DNA of 64,000 bases. It comes from Lacrimispora defluvii (GTDB lineage Bacteria > Bacillota > Clostridia > Lachnospirales > Lachnospiraceae). A model generated the notes under the pieces. The model did no database searches, was not told the origin of the DNA, and saw nothing but the letters and a program-made list of their open reading frames with translations. Positions 17,417 to 26,460 of this stretch are shown here, piece by piece. Within the stretch, counting starts at the first letter, position 1. Every line of letters begins with the position of its first letter. The DNA is taken from positions 89,643 to 153,642 of the forward strand of contig JAAOXG010000041.1 in NCBI GenBank assembly GCA_013036995.1, written 5' to 3'. Both the position numbers and the translations under genes were made by a program.

Positions 17417-17576
17417 CTGTTTTTTTATAATTTATTAATCTACTTTTTATGCATTATTTTTCTTTTTTCAGATATTTTAAGCAGTATATTTGTATATTTA
17501 TGCAAAACCATTAATATTATGCATTTCCGTATACTTTGCATCAACTTCGAACAAACTATACATGAGGTGATAAATC

Positions 17577-17774
17577 ATGATTGATAACAGCGAACTTCCC
17601 ATTGGATTTACAATGGAACTGGCACAGCATTCGGACATTATGATACAGTTTGCCGGACTATCCAAAGAGGATCAAAACCGCATCATCAATGGTGCAAGAG
17701 AAATTGATAGCCGCGATGAAATGAGAAGCTATGTAGAGTCCATGTTCCATGAACCCAAAACATCATTCTTTTAA
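17577..17774 (+). CDS. Small conserved clostridial protein
   Basis: 65 residues (MIDNSELPIGFTMELAQHS ...). A TGAGGTGA ribosome site lies 6 bases before the ATG and a strong terminator directly follows the stop, so it is a monocistronic gene. It resembles a family of short helical proteins common in Lachnospiraceae whose opening is N-S-(D/E)-L-P-x-G-F, with a conserved region of the type LS-E-x-Q. Function unknown. No membrane segment. Confidence 0.75.
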   Translation: MIDNSELPIGFTMELAQHSDIMIQFAGLSKEDQNRIINGAREIDSRDEMRSYVESMFHEPKTSFF

Positions 17775-17822
17775 AAAAGCCCCCGCAAAAACTGATTTAT
17801 TTAGTTTTATGCGGGGCTTTTG
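17774..17822 (+). terminator. Rho-independent terminator
   Basis: AAAAGCCCCCGCA ... TGCGGGGCTTTT with an inner AAAACT/AGTTTT stem, directly after the stop of the 65-residue gene. The A-run on the left lets it act in both directions. Confidence 0.88.
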
Positions 17823-17879
17823 TAATCATTGCCCAGAGCAGCTAATATATTAATAATAATCATTCAATAAGGGGCTATT

Positions 17880-19142
17880 ATGAATCCATATATGACCACT
17901 GCCCAGGAAGCGGCTGCTACCGGCTCTCTTCAGGTAGATGTGGTATCTACCGAGAACAACCATCCCATCGTGGACGCAGAAGTTTCCATTTCCTACACAG
18001 GAGACCCCGGCAGCATTTTAGAGAAGGTTACTACTGACAGTTCCGGTCAGTCCGAAACCGTAAGTTTATCAGCGCCGCCTGTCGATTTAAGTCTGTCTCC
18101 CGGACTGGCACAGCCGTATTCAGAATATTCACTTTTTATTACTGCACAGGGTTATGAACCAGTGGCTATCTCCGGAACCCAGATCCTGGCAGATACGGAT
18201 GCCATTCAGCCTGTCCGCATGACTCCTGTTCAGGACGAGACAACTCCCGATACGCCCATTACCATTCCGGATCATACTTTGTATGGTGACTATCCTCCAA
18301 AGATCGCAGAGGCTGAGGTAAAGCCTGTTGCAGAAACCGGTGAGATTGTATTAAGCCGGGTAGTTGTACCACAAACAATTATTGTACATGACGGTGTACC
18401 CACAGATCCCACGGCCACCAATTATTATGTTCCTTATAGCGATTATATTAAAAATGTGGCCTCCAGTGAAATTTACGCTACCTGGCCCAGAGAAACAATT
18501 ATTGCCAATGTTCTGGCGATTATGAGCTTTACGTTAAACCGTGTTTATACGGAATGGTACCGGAATCAGGGTTATGACTTTACCATTACTTCCTCTACCG
18601 CTTTCGACCATAAATGGATACGCGGCAGAAATATTTTTGACAGCATTTCCCAGGTTGTAGATGAAATCTTTAACAGTTACTTATCACGGCCCGGAATCAA
18701 ACAGCCCATCTTAACCCAGTACTGCGATGGCCACCGGGTAACATGTCCTAACTGGATGTCCCAATGGGGAAGCTGCACCTTAGGGGAACAGGGCTATACT
18801 GCCATTGAAATTCTCCGGAACTATTACGGAAGCAACATGTACATCAATACTGCGGAACAGGTTTCCGGTGTTCCTTCCTCCTTCCCCGGTTATAATTTAA
18901 CTGTAGGTGCCTCTGGAGACAAGGTACGCCAGGTTCAGGAGCAGCTTGATACCATTGCCGGGGTTTATACCAGAATCCCCAGAATCACAGCAGACGGGGT
19001 ATTTGGAGAAAACACAGCAGAGGCAGTCCGTCAGTTCCAGTCCATATTTAAACTTCCTGTGACGGGAGTTATTGATTTTGCAACCTGGTATAAGATCTCC
19101 CAGATCTATGTGGGCATTACAAGAATTGCCGAGTATTCTTAA
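17880..19142 (+). CDS. SpoIID-like domain protein with peptidoglycan-binding domain
   Basis: 420 residues. About 15-120 is a carboxypeptidase-regulatory/Cna-B-like beta domain (GSLQVDVVSTENNHPIVDAEV). About 185-325 resembles SpoIID/LytB lytic transglycosylase domains: VASSEIYATWPRETIIANV corresponds to the EMP-x-x-W-EAL region, and MSQWGSC...GYTAIEILRNYYG to the SQWGA ... ILxYYY end. About 340-405 is a PG_binding_1 domain (VGASGDKVRQVQEQL ... DGVFGENTAEAVRQFQ). No signal peptide or membrane segment is present, which suggests it works inside the mother cell or spore, or leaves without Sec. Probable role: spore or wall peptidoglycan interaction. Monocistronic. Confidence 0.75.
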   Translation: MNPYMTTAQEAAATGSLQVDVVSTENNHPIVDAEVSISYTGDPGSILEKVTTDSSGQSETVSLSAPPVDLSLSPGLAQPYSEYSLFITAQGYEPVAISGTQILADTDAIQPVRMTPVQDETTPDTPITIPDHTLYGDYPPKIAEAEVKPVAETGEIVLSRVVVPQTIIVHDGVPTDPTATNYYVPYSDYIKNVASSEIYATWPRETIIANVLAIMSFTLNRVYTEWYRNQGYDFTITSSTAFDHKWIRGRNIFDSISQVVDEIFNSYLSRPGIKQPILTQYCDGHRVTCPNWMSQWGSCTLGEQGYTAIEILRNYYGSNMYINTAEQVSGVPSSFPGYNLTVGASGDKVRQVQEQLDTIAGVYTRIPRITADGVFGENTAEAVRQFQSIFKLPVTGVIDFATWYKISQIYVGITRIAEYS

Positions 19143-19149
19143 ACTAATG

Positions 19150-19254
19150 AAAGAGGGATATCCCGTCAGATGTTGATGTGACCCCCGTAAGTTAGACCAA
19201 AAATCTAACTTATGGGGGTCAGTTCATGTATCCGGCGAAATATCCCTTTTTTTT
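19150..19254 (+). terminator. Terminator with an insertion in its loop
   Basis: AAGAGGGATAT (19151-19161) pairs with ATATCCCTTTT (19240-19250, one G-U), followed by a T-run. The loop is about 78 bases and contains the 43-base palindrome at 19179-19221. This appears to be the terminator of the SpoIID-like gene enlarged by the inserted palindrome. Confidence 0.6.
19179..19221. repeat. 43-bp palindrome resembling fused insertion-sequence ends
   Basis: TGACCCCCGTAAGTTAGA (19179-19196), 7-base loop, then its inverse with one mismatch (19204-19221). TGACCCCC-AAGTTAGA-like ends are, as I recall, typical termini of IS3-family elements in Firmicutes. No transposase is encoded between them, so this would be a MITE-like or end-to-end relic. 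The flanks GTTGATG and GTTCATG are nearly identical. Confidence 0.55.
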
Positions 19255-19267
19255 ATTCCTGAAACTA

Positions 19268-20170
19268 TTATCCTTCTCCTCCCAGAAGATCTGCGATCAC
19301 GTATCCCAAAAGTGCCAGTGCAATTCCTCCCAGCATTTCATATATAGCCACGGTTTTCCACGGCACATCCCAAAGAATAACAAAGGGGGAAGAAATTACA
19401 AGACCAATGATCACCCGGTACATCTGATGCTCATAACGGGTCAGAAGCTGCTCCACCACTCTGGCAAACAGAAGAACCCCTGTCAGCATACCCAGAAAAT
19501 ATGGGAACAATACTATGATGTTTTTCATAAGACCTTGAAAATCAAGAGCACAGGCTGCCCGGATGCAGGCATTATTGGTCTGCAAAACCGGCTCATAAAA
19601 GCCCAGCATCATCATGATCATGGACCCGCTTACCCCTGGTACGATCATAGTGGCGGCGGCAAGAAGCCCCACTGCAAAAAGAGTAACCACCCAATAATTC
19701 CCCGATGATAAATATGCCGCACCGGAAGCCATGGCAAAGCCTTCTCCGCTATGACCGGAAGCAATCGCTGTTTCAGCCACATATGTAATAAGGATTACAA
19801 TGCCGCATGTGATTCCAGCAGTTATAATTCCTTTCCATAAGTCATTTTTTTCTCCAGAAAAAGCTTTGCGGCCTAGGGCCGGAAGACCGCCTCCGATTAA
19901 TCCCAGAAACGATAGTTTCGTCTGAAGAGGATATGTATGAAACAGATATTCGAACACCAGTGACAAAAAAATGATGCCTGCTACTGCACCGATTCCATAA
20001 GGAAGAAGAATCCTTATACTTTTTACCGGCTCTTTAAAAAGCCGGTTTACCGCATGGATGATCTTATCATAGACACCCATGGTAATGGCCAATACCCCTC
20101 CGCTGATGCCCGGCAGTATATTTGCCACACCAATAATTAAACCTTTTAAAAGCTCACCGATATACTTCAA
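19268..20170 (-). CDS. DUF368 membrane protein, probable undecaprenyl-phosphate translocase (PopT type)
   Basis: 300 residues, about 8-9 membrane segments. It opens with the family signature GLIIGVANILPGISGGVLAITMG (about residues 10-32), and a second glycine/serine-rich repeat VPGVSGSMIMMMLGFYEP lies near residues 177-194. DUF368 proteins have been shown in other bacteria to return undecaprenyl phosphate across the membrane for reuse in wall synthesis. Monocistronic or co-transcribed with the HAD gene 27 bp upstream. Convergent with the SpoIID-like gene. Confidence 0.87.
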   Translation of the reverse strand: MKYIGELLKGLIIGVANILPGISGGVLAITMGVYDKIIHAVNRLFKEPVKSIRILLPYGIGAVAGIIFLSLVFEYLFHTYPLQTKLSFLGLIGGGLPALGRKAFSGEKNDLWKGIITAGITCGIVILITYVAETAIASGHSGEGFAMASGAAYLSSGNYWVVTLFAVGLLAAATMIVPGVSGSMIMMMLGFYEPVLQTNNACIRAACALDFQGLMKNIIVLFPYFLGMLTGVLLFARVVEQLLTRYEHQMYRVIIGLVISSPFVILWDVPWKTVAIYEMLGGIALALLGYVIADLLGGEG

Positions 20171-20197
20171 GCAATTCCTCCTGCATTAATCCGTATA

Positions 20198-20848
20198 TCA
20201 AATCCTATGCACTTTTACTGCTTCTAATACTTCTTTTACCCGATTCAGCTTATAATCTGCAAGACTCTGGTCAAATCCATATCTTGTATCGATAACTGCC
20301 GCAATTTTAAGCCCTGCACGGTGTGCCGCCGTAATCCCAATGGTTGAATCCTCTACAGCCAGGCATTCCTCCGGCTTTAATTTCAGCTGACCGGCAGTAT
20401 ATAAATAGATCTCCGGATCAGGTTTACTCTTTTTAAACTGTTCTCCGCTGACCACTGCTTCAAAATAGTCCCGGATTCCATTTTCCTTAAGAACACGTTC
20501 CACCAGTTCCAAATGGGTGGAAGAGGCAAGAGCCAGACGAAAACCAGCTTCTTTCAGCTGTTTTAATGTATCGGTTACCTCCAGGCGGTAAATGCTTCGG
20601 TAATCTATTTCACTATAGATGTCTCTCTGCCGGAATTCTTTCCTTAACTCTTCCCAGGTCTGCCCATTGGAAACAACTCTCTCCACTACTTCCCAGCACT
20701 CCTGCTTTGTTGCTCCAACCATAGGATACAGATCCTCCAGTTTTACATTCGGATTTTTCTTTTTGGCAAATTCCAGCTGATATTTCAGATATACTCCCTC
20801 GCTGTCGATTATAACGCCATCCATATCAAATATCACTGCCTTAATCAT
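20198..20848 (-). CDS. HAD-superfamily hydrolase, beta-phosphoglucomutase-like
   Basis: 216 residues from ATG 20848, picked for GAGGAGAG 6 bases before it and for the family opening MIKAVIFDMDGVIIDSE (nucleophile Asp in DMDG). Motif II is LALASST, motif III Lys is in KKSKPDPEIYL, and motif IV is AVEDSTIGITAAHRAG. The cap domain is the four-helix type of the PGM/phosphatase subfamily. It probably dephosphorylates or isomerises a sugar phosphate; the exact substrate is open. Confidence 0.88.
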   Translation of the reverse strand: MIKAVIFDMDGVIIDSEGVYLKYQLEFAKKKNPNVKLEDLYPMVGATKQECWEVVERVVSNGQTWEELRKEFRQRDIYSEIDYRSIYRLEVTDTLKQLKEAGFRLALASSTHLELVERVLKENGIRDYFEAVVSGEQFKKSKPDPEIYLYTAGQLKLKPEECLAVEDSTIGITAAHRAGLKIAAVIDTRYGFDQSLADYKLNRVKEVLEAVKVHRI

Positions 20849-20927
20849 AATTCTCTCCTCTGTATTCATTCTGATTAAGACCATACGACAAAAAAAGGTA
20901 TCTTGTCAAGTCAAAGTCATAAGAAAT

Positions 20928-20964
20928 GGCCGGAAGAGGCTCTTCCATACCGCCCCTTCCGGCC
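20928..20964 (-). terminator. Hairpin after the amidase gene
   Basis: GGCCGGAAG ... CTTCCGGCC, 9-bp stem, 13 bases beyond the amidase stop on the minus strand. The following U-content is modest, so termination efficiency is uncertain. Confidence 0.6.
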
Positions 20965-20976
20965 TGTTTCCCCGAC

Positions 20977-21759
20977 TCAATACACAGCCGGGCGTTTCAC
21001 CATAAATGTGTTATGCCCCAGCTGCCTGAGAGCCTGCTCCATTTTAACAGCATTGTCCATATTTCGGAATGCACCGACTCGAACCTTATATAAACCATCT
21101 TCATAAACTACGAAAGCTGGAAATCCCTGGGATTTCAGCATATTGACCTGGTCCTCGGCCAGAGAACGCACCCGGAACGCCCCTGTCTGTATCTGATAGT
21201 ACTCAACCTGATTTTCTTCCTGCTGCTGAATGGTATTTAAAATACCAGTAGCAATTGCCTGGGCTATCTCATCAAAGTGATCGTCAAAAAGATAATTATC
21301 CGCTTCATTATCTATAAACCCAACCTCTGTTAAGACAGATGGAATCTTTGTTCTTCTCAGCACTACAAGCCCCGGACGTTCCACAGTTCCTAAATTGGTG
21401 AAGCCCATTTTTCCAAGTGCTTCTCCGATATTCGCTCCAAGCATTCCCTCTATGCCTTTGTTTTCAAATACAACCGTTTCGACTCCGGATCCTGTTCCAG
21501 GAACCGGCATGGCATTCCGGTGAATGGAGACGAATAAATCTGCTTCCGCATCATTGGCCATCATGGCTTTTTCCAGGGGTGTATTATAGGTATCGTCAGT
21601 TCTTGTATACCTGACATCAACTCCGTTGTCTGACAGGATTATCCCAACAGCTAACGCAAGTTTTAAGTTATCATCTTTTTCCTGCCGCCCATTATAGACT
21701 GCACCCGGATCCGCACCGCCGTGACCGGCATCTATTACCACGATCTTTCTCTCAGCCAA
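20977..21759 (-). CDS. N-acetylmuramoyl-L-alanine amidase with SPOR domain
   Basis: About 260 residues from a TTG at 21759, which has AAAGGAG 8 bases upstream and yields MAERKIVVIDAGHGG; a GTG at 21777 is the alternative. The Amidase_3 zinc ligands are His of DAGHGG, a Glu in GRQEKDDN and His of VSIHRNA, with catalytic Glu in VLTEVGFIDN. Residues about 190-255 are a SPOR domain (YYQIQTGAFRVRSLAEDQ ... FMVKRP) that binds denuded glycan strands. No signal peptide is visible, like the CwlC-type mother-cell amidases, so it may act in spore release. It cleaves the stem peptide from muramic acid. Confidence 0.88.
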   Translation of the reverse strand: MAERKIVVIDAGHGGADPGAVYNGRQEKDDNLKLALAVGIILSDNGVDVRYTRTDDTYNTPLEKAMMANDAEADLFVSIHRNAMPVPGTGSGVETVVFENKGIEGMLGANIGEALGKMGFTNLGTVERPGLVVLRRTKIPSVLTEVGFIDNEADNYLFDDHFDEIAQAIATGILNTIQQQEENQVEYYQIQTGAFRVRSLAEDQVNMLKSQGFPAFVVYEDGLYKVRVGAFRNMDNAVKMEQALRQLGHNTFMVKRPAVY

Positions 21760-21839
21760 AAGAAAAACTCCTTTCACATACCTCTATTCTATAAAGTATG
21801 TAAAAGAAGTGTTCTCCGTACCATATTTCAGACTATGAT

Positions 21840-22295
21840 TTATTCATTTTCTCCTAATTCTGCCATAACATCCACGCCTCTTGGACCAACCGGTGTGGAA
21901 AAGACAATCTGAGTACTGGTCTTTCCGTATTTCTGGAGCTGTCCGATGAAAATATCCAGCTCCATGGTGCTTTGAAATGCCACCTTAATCAGCATGGAAT
22001 AATCTCCGGTAACGCAGTTGCATTCCAGCACATTGGGTATGGAATCCATGTAGGAATAAAACTGGATTTTATCAAGCGGCGATACATCCAGATTTACAAA
22101 TGCAATGATATGGTATCCCAGCTTCATGGGGTCCACTGACGCATGATACCCGGTAATGATTTTTTCCCGCTCCAGCTTTTCAATTCTGGAGGAAACAGCA
22201 GGTGAGGACAAAAAGGTGTTTTCTGCTATGTTCTTTAAAGATGCCCGTGCGTTCTTCTGCAGTGTCTGCACTATTTTCTTATCAATATCGTCCAT
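21840..22295 (-). CDS. Lrp/AsnC family transcriptional regulator
   Basis: 151 residues. The N-terminal winged helix (DDIDKKIVQTLQKNARASLKN, HTH NTFLSSPAVSSRIEKLE) is followed by the AsnC/RAM ligand domain (VNLDVSP ... CNCVTGDYSMLIKVAF). An AGGAGGA site is 3-4 bases from the ATG. It lies downstream of the dapL terminator and is transcribed alone. Typical ligands are amino acids; dapL-dapF upstream makes a lysine-related effector conceivable, but that is a guess. Confidence 0.9.
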   Translation of the reverse strand: MDDIDKKIVQTLQKNARASLKNIAENTFLSSPAVSSRIEKLEREKIITGYHASVDPMKLGYHIIAFVNLDVSPLDKIQFYSYMDSIPNVLECNCVTGDYSMLIKVAFQSTMELDIFIGQLQKYGKTSTQIVFSTPVGPRGVDVMAELGENE

Positions 22296-22312
22296 ATCTT
22301 CCTCCTTGAATT

Positions 22313-22352
22313 AAAAAAAGCGCCAGTACCACTAAAGTACTGAACGCTTTTG
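22313..22352 (-). terminator. Terminator of the glnA-dapL operon
   Basis: AAAAGCGcCAGTAC ... GTACTGaaCGCTTTT, with a strong U-run on the minus strand, 78 bases past the dapL stop and just before the Lrp gene. Confidence 0.88.
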
Positions 22353-22429
22353 TTCTAACAATTTAAGCTTAAACCTTATTAATCTTTTCTTATCAATATC
22401 ATAACCAATTATCAAATACTTGTCAACGT

Positions 22430-23659
22430 TTATTTTATTAAGGATGGCATCTTTTTCATACGTTCAATGGCTTCCACTGTATTTTCATAGGTTCCAAATG
22501 CTGTAAGACGGAAGTAGCCTTCTCCGCTGGGACCGAATCCGCTTCCAGGCGTTCCCACAACGCTGGCTTCCTCTAAAAGCCGGTCAAAGAAGTCCCAGGA
22601 AGTCATTCCTTCCGGCACACGCAGCCAGATATAAGGCGCATTCACACCTCCATATACTTCGCAGCCTGCCTCCTTTAAACCGTCATAGATTACCTTTGCA
22701 TTTCTCATGTAATAGGCAACCTGTTCTTTCAGCTGAGCCTTACCTTCTTTAGAATAAACCGCTGTTCCAGCTTTCTGAATGATATAGGGTGCACCGTTAA
22801 ACTTGGTTCCGTGACGTCTTGCCCATAAAGAATGGAGCATGACTCCGCCTCTTACCAAAGCTTTGGGGATCACAGTAAAGCCAAGACGTACACCGGTAAA
22901 ACCGGCATTCTTGGAAAATGAACGAAATTCGATGGCACAGGTATTGGCTCCCTCTATCTCATAGATGGTGTGAGGTACGTCATCCTGGGCAATGTAAGCT
23001 TCATAGGCAGCATCATACAGAATGACTGCGCCTGTTTTATTGGCATAATCCACCCATACCTTTAACTGGTCTCTGGTGAGAGTGGTTCCGGTAGGATTAT
23101 TGGGGACACATAAGTAAATAAGATCTGGAGTTTCCTCTGGAAGTTCTGGAACAAAATGATTCTCAGCGGTACATGGCATGTAAATAACATTGCTCCATTT
23201 TCCTGTCGTTTCATCATATTCACCAGTTCTTCCAGCCATGACATTGGAATCCACATAAACCGGATAAACAGGATCACAGACAGCGATTTTACAGTTCTGA
23301 TCGAATATCTCCTGAATATTTCCGCAGTCACTTTTCGCTCCGTCGGATACAAAAATTTCATCTGCTGAGATCTGGCATCCTCTTTCAATGTAATCTTCAC
23401 TGGCAATCAGTTCTCTTAAAAAACCATAACCAAGATCCGGTGCATATCCATGAAAAGTTCCGGCATCCCCCATCTCATCTACTGCTCCATGAAGCTCCTC
23501 AATAATTGCCGGTGCAATGGGCTGGGTTACGTCACCGATTCCAAGACGAATCACCTTTTTATGGGGATTTGCCTCTATATAAGCATTGACCTTTTTCGCA
23601 ATGGTGGAAAACAGATAACTTCCAGGTAATTTTAAGTAGTTTTCATTGATCTTAACCAT
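22430..23659 (-). CDS. dapL: LL-diaminopimelate aminotransferase
   Basis: 409 residues, full length for DapL. It opens MVKINENYLKLPGSYLFSTI and contains the PLP lysine in FRSFSKNAGFTGVRLG (about residues 245-260), the Asn/Asp/Tyr pocket in NNPTGT and YDAAYEAY, and the C-terminal Arg in GYFRLTAFG. It converts tetrahydrodipicolinate directly to LL-diaminopimelate, bypassing the succinyl or acetyl steps. dapF lies 15 bp upstream, so the two consecutive steps to meso-DAP are co-encoded. Confidence 0.96.
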   Translation of the reverse strand: MVKINENYLKLPGSYLFSTIAKKVNAYIEANPHKKVIRLGIGDVTQPIAPAIIEELHGAVDEMGDAGTFHGYAPDLGYGFLRELIASEDYIERGCQISADEIFVSDGAKSDCGNIQEIFDQNCKIAVCDPVYPVYVDSNVMAGRTGEYDETTGKWSNVIYMPCTAENHFVPELPEETPDLIYLCVPNNPTGTTLTRDQLKVWVDYANKTGAVILYDAAYEAYIAQDDVPHTIYEIEGANTCAIEFRSFSKNAGFTGVRLGFTVIPKALVRGGVMLHSLWARRHGTKFNGAPYIIQKAGTAVYSKEGKAQLKEQVAYYMRNAKVIYDGLKEAGCEVYGGVNAPYIWLRVPEGMTSWDFFDRLLEEASVVGTPGSGFGPSGEGYFRLTAFGTYENTVEAIERMKKMPSLIK

Positions 23660-23674
23660 AGGTTCCTCCTGTTT

Positions 23675-24487
23675 TTAAAGATTATTTATGTCCAACTCTC
23701 CCGCAAACACCTCCACAGCAGGACCTGTCATAAATACGTGACCGCTTCCTTCTCTGTCCCAGTGAATCGTTAAGTTGCCGCCTTTTAATGAAACCTTCAC
23801 CGTATTACCGGTGCGTCCGCAAAGTGCCGAAGCAACTGCACTGGCTGTTGCTCCAGTCCCGCATGCCCAGGTTTCTCCACTTCCTCTCTCCCACACCCGC
23901 ATGCGGATGTGCTCCGGACTTATGACCTGAATAAATTCAGAATTGGTACGTTCCGGAAAACGCTCATGATTTTCAAACCCAGGGCCGATTACCTCTAAAT
24001 CCAGGCTGTCAATGTCATCCATATAATAAACTGCATGGGGATTTCCCATGGAAATTCCGATAAACTCATAATTCTTGCCATTAACACAAATGGGCTCCGG
24101 TACCTGGCTTGTCACTTCCGGTATGCCCATGTCAACTGTTAAAAGGACTGCTTTCCCATCTTCCTCAGTCACTTTTAAATGCTTGATTCCAGCTGCCGTT
24201 TCCACATCAAACTCTGCCTTTTCCACCAGATGATGATCGAAAACATATTTACCCACACAGCGGATCCCATTGCCGCACATGGGGCTCTCTGAACCGTCAG
24301 CGTTAAACATGCGCATACGGCAGTCTGCCACTTTGGACGGGCAGATTAGAATCAGACCGTCTGATCCGATTCCAAAATGCCGGTCACTGACTTTTTTTGA
24401 AAGCTCTGCAGGATCCTCAACGGATTCCTCAAAACAGTTAATATACACATAATCGTTTCCGATTCCCTGCATTTTTGTAAATTTCAT
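23675..24487 (-). CDS. dapF: Diaminopimelate epimerase
   Basis: 270 residues. Both catalytic cysteines are present, in PMCGNGIRC (about residue 72) and WACGTGATA (about residue 213). It opens with KFTKMQGIGNDYVYI and has the substrate loops RHFGIGSDGL and GNPHAVYY. It interconverts LL- and meso-diaminopimelate for peptidoglycan and lysine. It sits between dapL and the ANTAR gene with 15-bp gaps. Compare the second family member at 42619-43479, which lacks both cysteines. Confidence 0.96.
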   Translation of the reverse strand: MKFTKMQGIGNDYVYINCFEESVEDPAELSKKVSDRHFGIGSDGLILICPSKVADCRMRMFNADGSESPMCGNGIRCVGKYVFDHHLVEKAEFDVETAAGIKHLKVTEEDGKAVLLTVDMGIPEVTSQVPEPICVNGKNYEFIGISMGNPHAVYYMDDIDSLDLEVIGPGFENHERFPERTNSEFIQVISPEHIRMRVWERGSGETWACGTGATASAVASALCGRTGNTVKVSLKGGNLTIHWDREGSGHVFMTGPAVEVFAGELDINNL

Positions 24488-24502
24488 CTTAATCCCCCAC
24501 TG

Positions 24503-25051
24503 TTAAATATTAATAAGGCTCATGATCATCTGGGCAGTCTCCACCATGTTGGTTCCGCTGTCCATACTGCACTTTTGAATGTAACGGTGCGCTTCTGATT
24601 CTGTCATATGATTCCGTTCCATCAAAAGTCCCTTGGCCTGCTTGATCAGCTCCTGCTCTTCTCCGCTTCTTTCCTTCGGCTGACTCTTTAACTTCTTCCG
24701 CCTTTTTGCCAGAGATTCCATCATCATCTCTAACGTACTTAAAAGATCCTGAACCTTTAAAGGCAGGCCAAGACAGACCACATCATCAGGTGCCTTGCCG
24801 CTCCACTGGCTGGGAGACGCTACCAGGAGCATGGGCATCCCTTTTGGGAGACATTCATAAAGCTCCTGATATACCATATCCGCAAACCTGCAGCCGCACA
24901 CTACAATTCCGCTGCCCAGCTCATCTGCGCTGTTTACCGTCTGAGCGCCGGAGGTGCAGACTGCCGAGACCGTAAAGCCGTTTTTCATAAGAATATTCTT
25001 TATATTTTTCGCATCCTCTGCTTTTGAAAATGCCACAATCACATTGGTCAA
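24503..25051 (-). CDS. ANTAR-domain response regulator (NitR-like)
   Basis: 182 residues. The N-terminal ~115 residues form a degenerate receiver-like domain without a clear phospho-acceptor Asp. A basic linker AKRRKKLKSQPKER leads into a C-terminal three-helix ANTAR RNA-binding domain (LIKQAKGLLMERNHMTESEAHRYIQKC). ANTAR proteins bind tandem hexaloop hairpins in leader RNAs and prevent termination. In clostridia a gene of this type follows glnA (NitR). Its likely target is the leader at 26461-26524, which contains a hairpin fitting the ANTAR loop rule. The gene is 42 bp downstream of glnA. Confidence 0.88.
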   Translation of the reverse strand: MTNVIVAFSKAEDAKNIKNILMKNGFTVSAVCTSGAQTVNSADELGSGIVVCGCRFADMVYQELYECLPKGMPMLLVASPSQWSGKAPDDVVCLGLPLKVQDLLSTLEMMMESLAKRRKKLKSQPKERSGEEQELIKQAKGLLMERNHMTESEAHRYIQKCSMDSGTNMVETAQMIMSLINI

Positions 25052-25093
25052 ACACTCTCACCTCCAGATAACAGTATCAGGGAACAGGATCTA

Positions 25094-26431
25094 TCAATAC
25101 TTGTATAAGTATTCTTCCACTTCCCAGTCCGTTACCTGCGCACGGAACATACGCCATTCAGCTTCCTTTGCCTCCAGGTATTTGGTGTAAATGTGCTCAC
25201 CCAGCACTTCCTTCATAAACTCATCCTTACGGAACATTTCGATGGCCTCTCCCAGTGTTTCCGGAAGCTGCTCGATTCCTTTTGAAGCCATCTCCTCCAC
25301 CGACATGGAATAACCATTGCAGTCCACGCTTTCCGGCGGAGTCATCTTCTTTTCTATTCCGTCAAGACCTGCCGCGAGACAGGCTGCAAGTGCCAGATAG
25401 GGATTTACCGCAGAATCCGGACTGCGCAGCTCGATACGTGTACTTTCCCCTCTTGCGCAGGGTATCTTAATCAAAGAGCTTCGGTTAGAGCGGGCAGACC
25501 ATGCCACATAAACCGGAGCATCATATCCGGGTACAAGACGTTTGTAGGAATTGACAAGGGGATTGGTTAAAATTGTCATTCCCTGCATATGGTGAAGAAT
25601 TCCTGCCATAAACTGGTAAGCCGTCTGGCTTAATCCCAGCTCATCTTCCGGATCCTCAAACAAATTCTTACCTGATAAATCAGATAGGGACATATTAATG
25701 TGCATTCCCGAACCATTGACACCAGCTTTGGGTTTTGGCATAAAGGTAGCATGAAGACCGTGGCGCTTTGCAATCGTCTTAACAGCCATCTTAAATGTCA
25801 TGATGTTATCAGCTGTCACCATACCTTCTGCATACTGAAAGTCTATCTCATGCTGACCTGGGGCGATCTCGTGGTGGGATGCCTCGATCATAAAGCCCAT
25901 CTCTTCCAGAGTGAGGATCATGTCTCTGCGGACATTCTCCGCCTGGTCAATGGGAGCCACATCAAAATAGCCTGCCATTTCATGGGTATCTGTAGTGGGC
26001 TGCCCTTCCTCATCCATGTGAAAAAGAAAAAATTCGCATTCCGGGCCTGCATGAAATACAAACCCCATATCACTTGCCTTTTTTAATACCTTTTTCATAA
26101 CAAACCGGGGATCTCCTTCAAAAGGAGTCTGGTCCGGGCAGTGTACATCGCACATCAGCCTTGCAACCTTCCCCTGCTGGGGACGCCATGGGAATATCTC
26201 AAAGGTATCCAGATCCGGATAGAGATACATATCAGATTCTTCACTTCTTACAAACCCCTCTATGGAAGAACCATCAAACATACAGCGGTTATCCAGGGCT
26301 TTTCCCAGCATATTCTTTGTGATTGCAACGTTTTTTAACATGCCGAATATATCCGTAAACTGAAGACGGATAAATTCCACATCTTCTTCTTCCACAATGC
26401 GGAAAATATCTTCTTTGCTGTACTTGCTCAT
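25094..26431 (-). CDS. glnA: Glutamine synthetase, type I
   Basis: 445 residues from ATG 26431 (AAAGGAG 10 bases upstream, start [10 protein letters not shown]), the normal GSI-alpha length; a 26-residue upstream extension has no ribosome site. Visible are the N-terminal beta-Grasp ([15 protein letters not shown]), the metal site EIDFQYAEG, the ATP/Glu loop [17 protein letters not shown] and the C-terminal RSPD. No Tyr adenylylation motif region typical of GSI-beta was noted. It assimilates ammonium into glutamine, which CarA uses downstream in metabolism. Regulated probably by the leader attenuator and the ANTAR protein encoded next. Confidence 0.97.
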   Translation of the reverse strand: MSKYSKEDIFRIVEEEDVEFIRLQFTDIFGMLKNVAITKNMLGKALDNRCMFDGSSIEGFVRSEESDMYLYPDLDTFEIFPWRPQQGKVARLMCDVHCPDQTPFEGDPRFVMKKVLKKASDMGFVFHAGPECEFFLFHMDEEGQPTTDTHEMAGYFDVAPIDQAENVRRDMILTLEEMGFMIEASHHEIAPGQHEIDFQYAEGMVTADNIMTFKMAVKTIAKRHGLHATFMPKPKAGVNGSGMHINMSLSDLSGKNLFEDPEDELGLSQTAYQFMAGILHHMQGMTILTNPLVNSYKRLVPGYDAPVYVAWSARSNRSSLIKIPCARGESTRIELRSPDSAVNPYLALAACLAAGLDGIEKKMTPPESVDCNGYSMSVEEMASKGIEQLPETLGEAIEMFRKDEFMKEVLGEHIYTKYLEAKEAEWRMFRAQVTDWEVEEYLYKY

Positions 26432-26460
26432 AAAACACTCTCCTTTTCTCATGATTGAAT

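Noticed and set aside
19226..19708. 160-codon plus-strand frame opposite the DUF368 gene
   Set aside because: It is the antisense of a clear membrane protein and has no ribosome site or homology character.
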